Assembly: GCA_024752435.1 (NCBI GenBank)
Contig: CP103020.1
Span: forward strand, 806,001-870,000
Direction of reading: 5' to 3'
From: Allantophomopsis cytisporea
Lineage: Eukaryota > Ascomycota > Leotiomycetes > Phacidiales > Phacidiaceae
Length of the DNA: 64,000 nucleotides
Positions within the stretch are counted from its first letter, which is position 1. Each line of letters begins with the position of its first letter. Shown in pieces: positions 23,493 to 34,489 of the stretch. The translations under genes were made by a program, and so were the position numbers. The notes beneath the pieces were generated by a model. The model was not told where the DNA came from. It saw nothing but the letters and a program-made list of their open reading frames with translations, and did no database searches.

Positions 23493-25035
23493 AAGTTGTT
23501 TGTTGTGTACTTATATGGTTTGGATGCTCGCACTACCTTGTCTGATTCCTATATCCATAGAATACATATGGCGAGATCTTTGTCCTCAACTTACATTGCG
23601 TTGTGTTTTGCACTTGGTGAAATATGATTGGTCCTATACCATAGTGGAGTAAACAATTATTCCTTCTGGTCGTAGGAAGGACAGCGTTTATTGCCATGCA
23701 TGCTTTCTTTCCATATCATCCTATAATATACAGCCTTGTTTCTGTTCTATGATCTCCCTCTCTTCCCTAGCTTTGAGATCAGGCTACAACCACAGGGGTG
23801 AACTCGAAACTCAACCCCATATCTCGTATCTTATATTATCATGAACACCAAAAGAACATCATATCTTCCAATGTCATATCACTCCCCATAACTGAGTATC
23901 GAACCCCACGTACAGCAGTACTCAACACAAACAACCAAACCACAAATAGCACTCTGCATCAGTACAAATCCCCACCACAATCCCGCCCCTCCAACATCAA
24001 CCAAGCACTCCCAGTAAGTCCCTCTATAAAATAAACAAATCCACCAATACACATCACATTATTCTTAACTACATATACATATACATATACACATACGTAT
24101 ACACATACATGTACACATACACTTACAACCCCTCCACCTCCCCACCACCAACCGACACATCCTACGCCATCCCACCTGCGCCATCGCACCTACACGCGCA
24201 CCCGCATCTACACCTACACCTGCATCTGTCCTGTACCTGTCCTGTACACACCTGTCCTGCACCTGCAATACACACCCACAAACACACACACACAACTCGA
24301 GCCTCGTTCGCGTTTCAAGCCCAGCGTAGCGCGCCGCTACCGTCGATCCTCGTGCTAGTGCTAGTGCCAGTCGGGTGCTGAGGCCGTCCGTCTCCGTGTG
24401 GGCGACCGTGGGCGACCATGGGCTACTCGTCGCGTGCCAACCCTCGCCTCGCTCCTTCGTTTTCCGGCTCTAGGACCCCTCTGGGACCCCTCTGGGACCC
24501 CTCTGGGTTGGAAAGGGGGTGGTTTTGTGGTGGTGTTGTGTGGTGTTGTGTGGTGTGGTATGGGGCTGGGGCTGGAATTGTATGGGGTGGTGATGGGTTT
24601 TTGGGTGAGGTTGGAGTGGGCGCTTGGGTTGGGATTGGATTGGGAGATGGGTATTGGGATGGGATTCGTGGAATACTTTGTTGGTGGGTGTTTGTATTAT
24701 TTGGTCTATTTGGTATGTTTGGTATATTTCGTGTATTTCGTATATTTGGTTTATTTGGTCTATGGAGTCATCAAGCGTATCGTGCTGTACATATGTACAC
24801 AGTACACATGTGCGTATCGCTCGTGCTTGTCACTGTCCGTCCTGCTTCAGCATCATGGCTCGCTCTGCTCTGCGCATGGATGGCGGGCGGGTCGCCGGAC
24901 CCTGCGTCGACGCCGAGGGAATAGGTCCAGAAGATTTCGAAACGCGCGATGAGCCCTTCTGTGACATTCAGGGCTACTTATTGGCGGTCTACCGAGTTTC
25001 TATATCTGTCTTGGATTTCGTACTCTTTTTCTTTG

Positions 25036-25064
25036 CTTCTTCTTCTTCTTCTTCTTCTTCTTCT
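25036..25064 (+). repeat. (TTC)n tract
   Basis: About nine TTC/TCT units in a row, the pyrimidine counterpart of the GAA tract at 8035. Confidence 0.9.
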
Positions 25065-25987
25065 TTATGCACTTCTATGCCAGGCACGGGTGTTTGGTGA
25101 GTGTGAGGGATGTTGGTTGCATGTCAATGTACACAGTATGTGTGTAATGTAGGTAGCTATTGTGAGAGGAGTGACTCGGACTACGTGTGTGGAAATACCA
25201 TCCGTATCAACAAGTGCGCACGGAGAGATGAGCACTCTATTCATGCTTCACTCTCATTTACTCGGGTGTGTAGTCGTGATGGATGATTCGTAACTTTGTT
25301 GTCTTCGACTCGTAACCTTTTCATCTTCCTCCTTCCTCGGAGTAAATCTTCCAGATTAATCGGTTGAACTCGAAATACCTCGCATCGAGTGACCTGGCAT
25401 GATGAGCTGGATTGACTTTTTTTTCTTTTCCCATCCTTCGTCCCATGTTAGTACTGAGATAGGTTTTGTCCACGTTGTACTTGTACTTGTACTTGTTGAT
25501 CCATAAAAAAAGTGAACATGTTGTCCAACGTGGCGCGTGCATCCACACAAAGGAGAAGCATTGGCAAGACAAAGTTGAGTGAGGGGAGTGAGTGAGTGAG
25601 TGAGGGCTTGGTCCGTGGACTTGAGAAGGTCAATACACAGTCCATAGAAAGGATTGACATATTTCAATATTCGTACTCACTAGGCATGGCTGTAGAGTGA
25701 AGTGCACATGTTTTCCAAGGAAAGGATTATCTATCCTAATGGAACCATCGAAAGATTTCAATGTGTATATGATTGTATGATTGATATATACAACTCCTGT
25801 CAAGGATGGATGATGTGACATCAGTCTATGAATCAATCAATCAATCAATCCCTTCGATTCTTGATGTGGAAGATGTCACGCAGGTTGTCTTGTTGTCTTG
25901 TCTGTCTAGTGTTGCTGAATATTGGTACTTAGTAAGTAATCAGTAAGGTATTACCAGATTATTGTCATCAATATTCATTGTTAGTGT

Positions 25988-26005
25988 TCTCTCTGTCTCT
26001 CTCTG

Positions 26006-26039
<34 letters not shown>

Positions 26040-26057
26040 TTTCTCTCTCACACACAC
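25988..26057 (+). repeat. (CT)n tract with GT interruptions
   Basis: CTCTCTCTGT-type units for about 70 bp, followed by a CA run. Confidence 0.95.
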
Positions 26058-26540
26058 TTTAATCAAGGGAGGAGCCGCTCGTCTAACTCTTTGAAGCTTT
26101 GAAGAGGAGGAGGGGGGATCCTGGGCGTGACTAGGTATTGGATTAGGCAGAGTTGAATTGAAAGAGAGAGAGAGAGCGCCAGTCAATGAAGAGATAGCAT
26201 AGATGAGTGTTATGCCCATGTTCATGACCTTGTCTACTGCTTGTCTACTGCTTGTCTATTGCTATTATGACTATGTATGAATTGGCCATGGAATGTACTG
26301 TACATGCTACCATTGTTATCCACCTTAGACACCAACACCAAAACACCAAAATACCATGACACCAAACCACCGTAAACCCCTCCAAACTCTCTTTACTTTC
26401 TGGAATATTTCTATACAAATCCTATGAAGTGTTGCAGCGACAAATCAAAGCACCTAAGCACTTGACTCTCCTACACAATTTATCAAACAATTCACCTGTA
26501 CTGAGCACATACACCCCTCTTCCACAATCAACATCCCCTT

Positions 26541-26565
26541 CTCTCTCTCTCTCTCTCTCTCTCTC
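26541..26565 (+). repeat. (CT)n tract
   Basis: Uninterrupted CT dinucleotide run of about 12 units. Confidence 0.95.
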
Positions 26566-26700
26566 CAAAAGAAAGGGAGGGGTAAATAAACAATGATCTG
26601 TGGCGCGCGGACTACGGAAGAATCATACGGGCACCCGAAAGTGAAATGGTAGTTGGAAATGGTATTCGTATTATTATATCGGTATTGGTATTGACTGACC

Positions 26701-26733
26701 GACTGACTGACTGACTGACTGACTGACTGACTG
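26701..26733 (+). repeat. (GACT)n tetranucleotide tract
   Basis: Eight consecutive GACT units. Confidence 0.95.
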
Positions 26734-26981
26734 GAACTCGACTGGAACTGGAACGGGAAAGGGAACGGTGAGATTGGCCTTTGTCAACACACGCCCTCAA
26801 TTCAATTCCCATCTCAGTCGCACCGCATACCAACCAAGCACACGGTATCTGTAGTGGACTGTTCTGTATTGGACTGCCTCGTACTGTGTACACCTACCAT
26901 CACCCCTCCATACCAACACCAACAACCTGCGTAACCATATTCACACCCCGTCTCTCTCTCCTACTCACTCCCTCGCTCCTC

Positions 26982-27080
26982 GCTCACCACTCACCACTCA
27001 CCACTCACCACTCACCACTCACCACTCACCACTCACCACTCACCACTCACCCACCACTCACCACTCACCACTCACTCACT
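26982..27080 (+). repeat. 7-bp CTCACCA tandem repeat
   Basis: About 13 copies of a 7-bp CTCACCA unit with one CCCA interruption near 27050. It lies 270 bp upstream of the CLA4 start, probably in the promoter or leader. C-rich and G-free on the plus strand. Confidence 0.95.
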
Positions 27081-27349
27081 TTTGTCCACATTCGTTTGTA
27101 CAACTCGTACATCTTACTACTTACCTTCTCATCCACACTACCCAAAAAATTTATATTCATCCCTCTGGGCACGCCCGGTCTCCTGATTCATCCCAAACAA
27201 ATGCAAGCGCTTGTATTCTAGAAAAACAAGATATCCCTTCCTTTCCCACCCCCTCCCTTCTAAACCCCAGCAAAAAAAGACAATAAGCCATATCGGACCC
27301 TCTTTAATTACACCTTCGCGAGGCCTTTCCTCGTAGATCAGGAACAATC

Positions 27350-30307
27350 ATGTCCTCCCAGAGCGGTCATACGTATGTACAGATTTCCCTTTCATTCATC
27401 CATTCCCGCACTCACTCATTCAATCCCATTCCTCCTTCTCTCATCCGTGTGCCTGTGTGCCTGTGTGTGCCTGTGTGTGCGTGTGCGTGTGTGTGTGTGT
27501 GTGTGCGTGTGTGTGTGTTTTGCTTGGTTCCAATTCCTCCCCTTCACCGTCTCTAATCACTTGTCCCATGTCCGAACCGCGGGGTGAAATCCACTTTTGC
27601 GGTTTCATGCGACCGTCGCGACATCCTTCGTCGACTACTGTCCACTGACGAACTACACAGCATTTATTCTAGCTCGCAATTCATGAATCCAGGTCCTGCT
27701 CCACGACCTCCTACGAATGGACCTCGACTTGCTCTTACGCCGTCGACGTCGGGTATTCCAGGAAACATGTCCCAATCAAATGTCTCGTCGCCAATGACAA
27801 CACGATCAATAGCTTCTACCTATACCGGCTCGACTGTCTCCCTCCCTATTCGACCACAGGATAACATGGGCCAAGGTGGTGTGGCAATCATCAAGGAAGG
27901 TCAGGCCCAAGTCAAGGAGGGCAAGGGGATCTTTGCAGGATGGAAGAACCGATACTTGATGCTTCGCAAAGAGAACATCGACTTCCACAAGGCCGAAGGG
28001 GGTAAGGTCTCCTACACAATCATACTGAAGGATGTCATCGGTGTCAGTCGTGTAGAGGCATCGGGCAACATCTTTGAGATCCGTCGAAGCGCATCCGGCT
28101 CCTCCAGTGCTCCTGGGGATGATGCCGATGGGGTCAAGGTCCTATGGATTAAGACCAAGAGTGACGATGATCTCTATGAGTGGATTGATTATATCTACGC
28201 CCGATGCCCCGGAATGGGTGGTGTCAGTAATCCCACCAACTTTGCTCACGCCGTCCACGTTGGGTTTGACCCGACCAGTGGAGAGTTCGTCGGTCTGCCG
28301 AATGAGTGGTCCAAGTTACTGAACTCCTCTGCCATTACAAAAGAGGATTATGAGCGTAATCCGCAAGCAGTCTTCGAGGTGTTGGAGTTCTACTCGGATA
28401 TTCAGAAGAGGGATCAAAATCCACAGCAGTACTCGAGCTTGACGCCAACCCCACCCGCCGCGAACAATGCCAACAAGCAGCTGGGATACGGTATGAGTGG
28501 CACATCCATTGCGCCACCACGACCACCACCACCGTCATCCAGCAACAGCTTCAGCAATAGCACCTCCCCTGCCCCCAATGCTCGACGCCAGCCAACTCCC
28601 CCCGAGCAGCAACAGCAGCGTCAGCAGATGCAACAGATGGCGGGTCAGTACAACCCCGCGGTCAACCGGGAAGAAGAGCGCCAGAAGCTGCAAGAGCAAC
28701 AAAGACAGCGTGATGAGGAGCAGAACAGACGTGATATGGAAGCATACAATGCATCAATCCCACAAACCCGAACTCCAACGGCCCAGCAGGAGATTGGTGG
28801 AGGAGGCTACTCAAACACCTCATCGCAATCGCAACGCTACAACCCCACAAGAGCTGCACCACCGGCGCCAGGTTCCTTACCCCGCCAACCAACTGGTGAA
28901 CTTCGCGCCCAACGACAGGCCCCTTCTGCACCAACATCCAACAATCGTCCACCGCAGTCCTCATCCGCATCTCAAGGACAGGACAGATCACAGGGGAGCT
29001 CTCAGCGGACGGACAGCCCAAGTGGACCAAAGTACCAAGCAAATGGCGCGCCACAGCCATTGCGAACACCGGGACAGACCCAACCACCATCACGCCTGCC
29101 AGCACCTGTGACTCAAATCAAGCCTCTGAATGTCGCCGCCAAGCATCCAACGGGAGCACCGGTCCAGAATGGCATCCAACAAACGGACGCTGTCAAGGCT
29201 GCAGAAGCTGCACTTACTGCCAAGCCACCAGCCGCTGAGAGAAGCAAGGATGTGCGCATGTCGACAATGTCTGAGCATGAAGTCATGGCCAAGCTCAAAG
29301 AAGTCGTATCAAAAGATGATCCCAGCATGTCATATGTCAAGCAAAAGAAGATTGGTCAGGGAGCTTCGGGTTCCGTTTACGTTGCAAAGGTCAAGGAGAA
29401 CCCATTATCACCTGTCGCTAGACAAGTTCTGAAGGACCAAGGTGGACGCGCACAGGTTGCTATCAAGCAGATGGACTTGGCACACCAACCACGAAAGGAG
29501 TTGATTGTCAATGAGATTATGGTCATGAAGGACAGTCGCCATCCAAATATTGTCAATTTCTTGGATGCATTTTTGCGCAACAATTTCACCGAGCTTTGGG
29601 TTGTTATGGAGTTCATGGAGGGTGGTGCGTTGACTGATGTGATTGATAACAACTCTAACATCACGGAGGAGCAAATATCTACCATTTGTTTGGAGGTGAG
29701 TGCGCTGATGGAGTTATGCATGATCGCCAAAAACTGACACTCTTTAGACTTGTCGTGGTTTGGAGCATTTGCACCAACAGAGCATTATTCATCGTGATAT
29801 CAAGTCTGATAACGTTTTACTTGATGCTCGTGGCAACGTCAAGATTAGTAAGTGCATTGTTTCTCAAAGGGCCGCAACTGTCCTAACCATCTTCTAGCTG
29901 ATTTCGGTTTCTGTGCCAAACTTACTGAATCTAAATCCAAGCGTGCTACGATGGTTGGCACTCCATATTGGATGGCGCCGGAAGTTGTCAAGCAGAAGGA
30001 GTATGGTCCAAAGGTCGATATTTGGTCCTTGGGTATCATGGCTATCGAGATGATTGAGTCTGAACCACCTTACCTCAACGAAGAACCACTCAAGGCTCTT
30101 TACCTCATTGCAACCAATGGAACCCCACGCCTGAAGAAGCCAGAGAAGCTATCAAAAGAATTGAAGGCTTTCCTTAGTGTCTGTCTCTGTGTCGACATCC
30201 GATCGAGAGCCAGTGCCGCGGAGCTCCTTGAGCATGATTTCCTTCAGCATGGTTGTGCACTGGGCAGTCTCGCTGAGCTCTTAGCCTTCAAGAAAGCCGG
30301 CAAATAA
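27350..30307 (+). CDS. CLA4: p21-activated kinase, CLA4 type (PH-CRIB-kinase)
   Basis: A Cdc42/Rac-activated Ser/Thr kinase of polarity, septation and septin control. Exons 27350-27372, 27661-29695, 29748-29847 and 29898-30307; 855 residues. The first coding exon is only 23 nt (eight codons), followed by a 288-bp intron that contains a GT repeat. A PH domain lies at about residues 70-180 (KEGKGIFAGWKNRYLMLRK). The CRIB Rho-GTPase-binding motif at about 195-215 reads SNPTNFAHAVHVGFDP. A Pro/Gln-rich linker of about 300 residues follows. The kinase domain starts near 565: glycine loop GQGASGSVY, VAIKQM lysine, HRDIKSDN catalytic loop, DFG in TDFGFCAK, and GTPYWMAPE. The PH domain separates CLA4 from STE20. 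Starting at an internal ATG in exon 2 would also keep all domains. Confidence 0.96.
27446..27518 (+). repeat. (GT)n-rich tract inside CLA4 intron 1
   Basis: GTGTGCCT and GTGTGCGT units merging into pure GT, within the predicted 288-bp first intron, which is much longer than other introns in the window (46-92 bp). Confidence 0.9.
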
Positions 30308-31141
30308 GCGACTTAGTTTCGACGTGCATACCTCTGGCATTGGTCCTGAGCGTAGAAGGATGTTTATGATCTGTTTGCTTTTCACTCCCGTTTCAGCTTA
30401 ATGTGCATCTCCGAGACATGGCTCGGTCTACTTGTGGTTCACGTCAAACAGGCGTTTTTCTGAGGGCACCTTCCTTGTTATACCATTTGTGTCTGCAATT
30501 GGGCTTTGCTTTTCTGAAAGTTCGACACAGCAAGCACCCTTCTTCTCAAGCAGCAAAGCGAAGGAATGAAATCATCTTTTTTGGTTCTTTTTTTTTTTTG
30601 GAGGGCGTACTAAATGCATGGTGTTTTATTTCACCTCTGTTTTTTCATTTCCTGTTTTTTTCTCCCTTGGAGCTCTTTTTAAATCATGAATGGAATGAGG
30701 CACGAAGTTGTCAAGCGTTTACTTAGATGGCTGGATGTGCTACTATCAAAGAATCTAATTCAGCACCATACATTTTCGCAATGAACAAAATCTGAGCTAG
30801 ATGTTAACTTCCTGGGTCGGATCTAGTGCTTTGAATGTGTGAGAAAAACAGGGTGATCAGTATGATAGTCTGGTATTCAGTCGTAATGAGAAACAACCTC
30901 GGTATAGGTACCTATTGTATCCAGCAGCATTGGAACCCGGGATCACCTTACGTAGAAATGTGGCCTCGCTCATTTGATTGGTCGGACGTCATCATAGTTC
31001 AGCCTTCTCCGTTGCCTCGTCCAAAGCCGACATCTCCTTTGCGCCTCGAATCATATCGACACAATTACAAACACTTCTGGGCTCGTGCTTGGGGGGATTG
31101 AAATATATAGGAATTATAACCGCCGTTGATTTTCGATCATC
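30308..31141. other. Intergenic region, CLA4 to SEC12
   Basis: T-rich runs near 30585-30660 suggest the CLA4 3' end; the last few hundred bases should hold the SEC12 promoter. No gene seen. Confidence 0.55.
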
Positions 31142-33117
31142 ATGGCACCGCCAATTCCTTCGGCAAAGCTGACGCTTTCATACCCATTGTATGCATGCGA
31201 CTTCGACCCTACCGATTCTTCGAAGCTTGTTGTGGGTGGCGGAGGGGGTGCCGGACGGAGTGGTGTTGGAAATAGGATTGTATGTTCTCTTTCGAGATAG
31301 AAATGCCATGCTGGAAGTCATACTATAGGAATTTGCTAATGCGCTTCTCTGTGCAGACAGTACTGGACACAACCTCGGCCGAACAGCTCCACGAACTTGC
31401 TGAAGCGGATCTCAGAAAGGACGAAGACAATCCAACGTCCTTGGCATTCGGATCGAAGACTGGAGACCGATCTATCATATATGCTGGCGTGAACTCCTCC
31501 CCCGAGGACCAGACTTCGGGTCGCAATCAGCATTTCAGAGCATTTGGTGTGCATATTCCAGAAAAGTCGGCGACGAGCGAGAAGATTATCCCGGGTGAAT
31601 TTACAGAGCTTGGACGCTCTACGCTCTTTGCAAATAGGGAGGCGGATACATACCAGCGTGTGTTGAGGTTATCGAGGCCTTATGATGGCAGCATCCAGCT
31701 TGGTGCTGTTGCCACGGGCCTGGCGAGAGAGGCTGAGATTGTGGTTTTCGATACTTCGAAGCCGCCTACTTCGCTGCCGAATATACGGGGACGAGTTGAT
31801 CCCGGGGCGGACACTGCAGACGTAGATATTATACAGACTGGACCTGATGAGTTCAAATTGGCCTACTGCACGGATAAGGATGTGTACTTGAAGACTATCT
31901 CTTCGAAAACGGATACGAGCGAACCTCTGAACATCTTCAGACATAGAGAGGAGACTGGCTCCGAGAAATTACCTATACCTTCCTTCCGTTCTTTGCGTTG
32001 GATGTCGCCGGATTTTCTGCTTATGCTCATTAATCTGCCTGCGAGCAAGGGTGTGCTCTTGCAGGTTATAAGGATTCGGAAGGATATCACCGCTGGTGGT
32101 GCAACGATTGCTTTGACTAAGAAGTTGCCCTCTTCTATCAAGAAAGCTACCGGTCTCTCAGTCGCAAACCTTACTCCACCATCGACGCCGGATGCTCCAC
32201 AAGGAGACGCACAATTTGCCATTGCCGTCGCATCGCAAGACATCAGCCTCAGTCTCTTCACCCTCGAATATATTCGCCAAGGCCCTCACGTAGTAGTCGT
32301 CGATCTCAAGGCTTACAAGACTCTTAAAGAAGTTCACCCCCTTCAAATGACCTCCATTGCCTTTTCAACCTTCACACCACCGCCTCACCCAGTATCATCG
32401 ACCACAGGCCCCCAATACCTCAAGCTCGCCTCCGTGAGCATGGGCAACACACTCGTAGTTCACACATTCCCGCTCTCTCCCCTCCCAATCTCTCTCTCGA
32501 AAGGCCAATCCCGCACACCGCGTTATGTCCTCGCCCTCCCCTCAACTACATCCTACTCCACCATCGGCGCAATAATAACCTTTGTCCTCGTGCTCCTCGG
32601 CGCAATCTTAACCCAAGCAGCCCTCGAAATCCGCGGCGGCTCACCATCCTACCTGGGCGCTGTAGACTGGATCGGCCCCCAATGGATGGAGCGCATCGGC
32701 GCCCCCTACCCCTCGTATATCCCCACGCACGCCGGCCCCGCCGACCCCGCCCCCATCGCCGAGCCCCAAGACGCGCTGCTCACGCCCGCGCCCCAGCACA
32801 CGCCGCTCGCTGACCTCCTCGCCGCCCTCTCGGCCTCGCCCGACGGCGTGGTCTTCGTCCGCGAGCATCAGGACGCCGCCGTGCACGAGACGGACCCGCT
32901 TGTGCCCACGCGTTTCCGTGCCGATCTCTACGATGAGCGCGTCCATGGTCCGCATGGCGGCAAGACTTGGGAGGAGTTGTCGGACGAGCAGAGGGCTGGC
33001 TGGTTGCAGCGTTTGAAGGCTGCTGGCGAGAGGTTGGAGGGTGAGGCTGCTACTGTGCTCAAGGGGGTTGTTTTTGGGGCGCTTGGGGGGGCTGTTGGGG
33101 GGATGGTTGGGAATTAG
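31142..33117 (+). CDS. SEC12: SEC12-type Sar1 guanine nucleotide exchange factor
   Basis: ER membrane protein that loads GTP on Sar1 to start COPII coat assembly. Exons 31142-31279 and 31357-33117 with a 77-bp phase-0 intron; 632 residues. The N-terminus LTLSYPLYACDF then VVGGGGGAGRSGVGN matches the first blade and potassium-binding loop of the Sec12 beta-propeller. WD-like blades follow to about residue 440. One transmembrane helix at about 446-466 (IGAIITFVLVLLGAILTQ) anchors it, with a luminal tail of about 165 residues. The tail's DNA, about 32600-32960, is far more GC-rich than the rest of the gene and the protein there is Ala/Pro-rich. The C-terminus ends in a Gly-rich hydrophobic stretch. 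Confidence 0.88.
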
Positions 33118-33407
33118 TGGTTGGGGTTTTGGAGCATGTTTATAGCTTGTGTTTAGCTTAATAACTGTATGATTGCATGTTGATTTGGGGTTCGATTGAC
33201 TTGGTTGATGTTTTGTGTGTTTTGTGTTTTGTTCGTGAGATGCAACTGAACTTGTTGTGGCTTCTCATTTCTACTGATCTTGAGTTGTTGCTAATGACTA
33301 TACTCCCCGACTATCTGTACTAGAGCTTCTTCATCATCTGCTTTGTCCTAACCGCTGTTGTTTAATACGCTGAACTGAGAAATTGTAGGGTTTGTGTGCT
33401 GCATGTA

Positions 33408-33510
33408 GCTCTGGATGATTCTGTAGCTCGGGATGGTTGTACAACTATAGATAAATCTATAGCTTTGGATGGTTCTACAGCTCTAGATACCTGTATAGCC
33501 CTATAACACA
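33408..33510 (+). repeat. Degenerate minisatellite, TAGCTCTGGATGRTTCT-like
   Basis: Four to five diverged copies of a unit with the core GTAGCTCTGGATGATTCT, with ATAGATA-like spacers. Similar wording recurs at about 43455-43500. Confidence 0.6.
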
Positions 33511-33799
33511 TAGTGTGCTAGTACGTAGAGCGCACTTCTCATTTTGAACGTGAGGACCGCGACGATACTCCTACCAATGTATATGTAGCTATCCTAGGTC
33601 CAAGAAGTTGCCCAAATAATGTCGCGAATAATCTTCCACTATCTCTGCTATAGCTTATTCACATGCCATCTCATGACAGAGAAGTATCCACAGCACATTC
33701 TGAAGACAGAAATTGAAATCCTATATAAGCATGGCTCAGCCTATAAATCCTCAAACTCCCTTATGTATTCACATTGCAATTCCACATGCATCCAATAGG

Positions 33800-33900
33800 G
33801 ACGTATGGTGCAATGGTAGCAGTCTCGTTGAGCTATCATTGGCCTGCGCCTGAAATTGGACAAAGGTAATAAACATGTACTGGGTTCGAATCACGGCGGC
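33800..33900 (+). pseudogene. tRNA-like remnant with A box and B box
   Basis: GACGTATGGTGCAATGGTAG at 33800-33819 looks like the 5' half of a fungal tRNA (acceptor, D stem and D loop) and fits the pol III A box. GGGTTCGAATCAC near 33882 fits a B box and T loop. However, the acceptor halves (GACGTAT and the candidate 3' strand) do not pair, the T stem has a mismatch, and I find no convincing anticodon arm even allowing an intron. It may be a decayed tRNA (Trp-like by 5' resemblance) or a tRNA-derived SINE head. Confidence 0.35.
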
Positions 33901-34489
33901 GACAGAACGGAAAGCAAAATCTTCGGGTTTTCTGCAATCTCGTACCAGCGAATCGGAGCTGCTATGGATTGATCTTTTGCATTTTTTTCTCCTTTTCTTT
34001 TTGGATGTCTGGGGATTAGTTTGGGAGGTGGTTTACATGCCTAGGAGGTTGTTTGGGCAGAAAGTGAGGGGATGTCTTTTTCTGATATTGATGTTTCAAG
34101 TGTTCACTTCGCGACATCTGCTTTTGCTTGTAGTGTTCTGTACTGGAAGCTTGAGTTTAAGATGGAATTGTAGTCTTTGGCATTTATAGAAACATAAGAT
34201 ACATACGGGCGAGTATTTCTCGGTATTAGGATTGAAATGGTTCGTGTTCCCAAGAACAAAATGACTCCTCAGAGTCGAGTGGATAAGTCACTGTCCCAAC
34301 AGTTGTTTTGCGACCTCAAAAATGATCCCTTTACCATATCAATAGCTCGGCTACTACATGAGGAGCTGAGAAAGGACTTGATAAATCTGCCTGTCTAAAA
34401 TTATGCAGGTCACGCGGCAATGCATTTCTCGATTAGCTGGATTCTTAGTAGGTCTCACGTCTAACAGTATATATTACACCAACATTCTT

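Larger units (their letters stand above)
23493..27349. other. Long intergenic region rich in repeats, upstream of CLA4
   Basis: 3.86 kb without a supported gene. About 23790-24300 is A/C-rich on the plus strand (ACATAT, CACACC). 24500-24770 is strongly G/T-rich, with open frames whose translations are Gly/Trp/Val-rich and not protein-like. From 25 kb on, microsatellites dominate: TTC at 25036, CT at 25988 and 26541, GACT at 26701 and a 7-bp CTCACCA repeat at 26982. The region probably contains a long CLA4 promoter and leader; it may also hold noncoding RNA. Confidence 0.6.
33118..34489. other. Intergenic region with minisatellite and tRNA-like element
   Basis: 1.37 kb without a protein gene. 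It holds a degenerate TAGCTCTGGATGG-type repeat (33408-33510) and a tRNA-like A-box/B-box pair (33800-33900). A T-rich open frame at 33875-34189 is not protein-like. Confidence 0.55.

Noticed and set aside
24398..25100. Three overlapping plus-strand frames of 158-184 codons
   Set aside because: Translations are Gly/Trp/Val/Tyr-rich products of G/T-rich repeats; overlapping in different frames with no protein signature.
26982..27080. CTCACCA repeat as an internal telomere-like array
   Set aside because: Fungal telomeres are TTAGGG-type; this 7-mer does not match and looks like an ordinary minisatellite.
26982..27518. CRISPR-like repeat array
   Set aside because: Direct contiguous microsatellites without unique spacers; also a eukaryotic genome.
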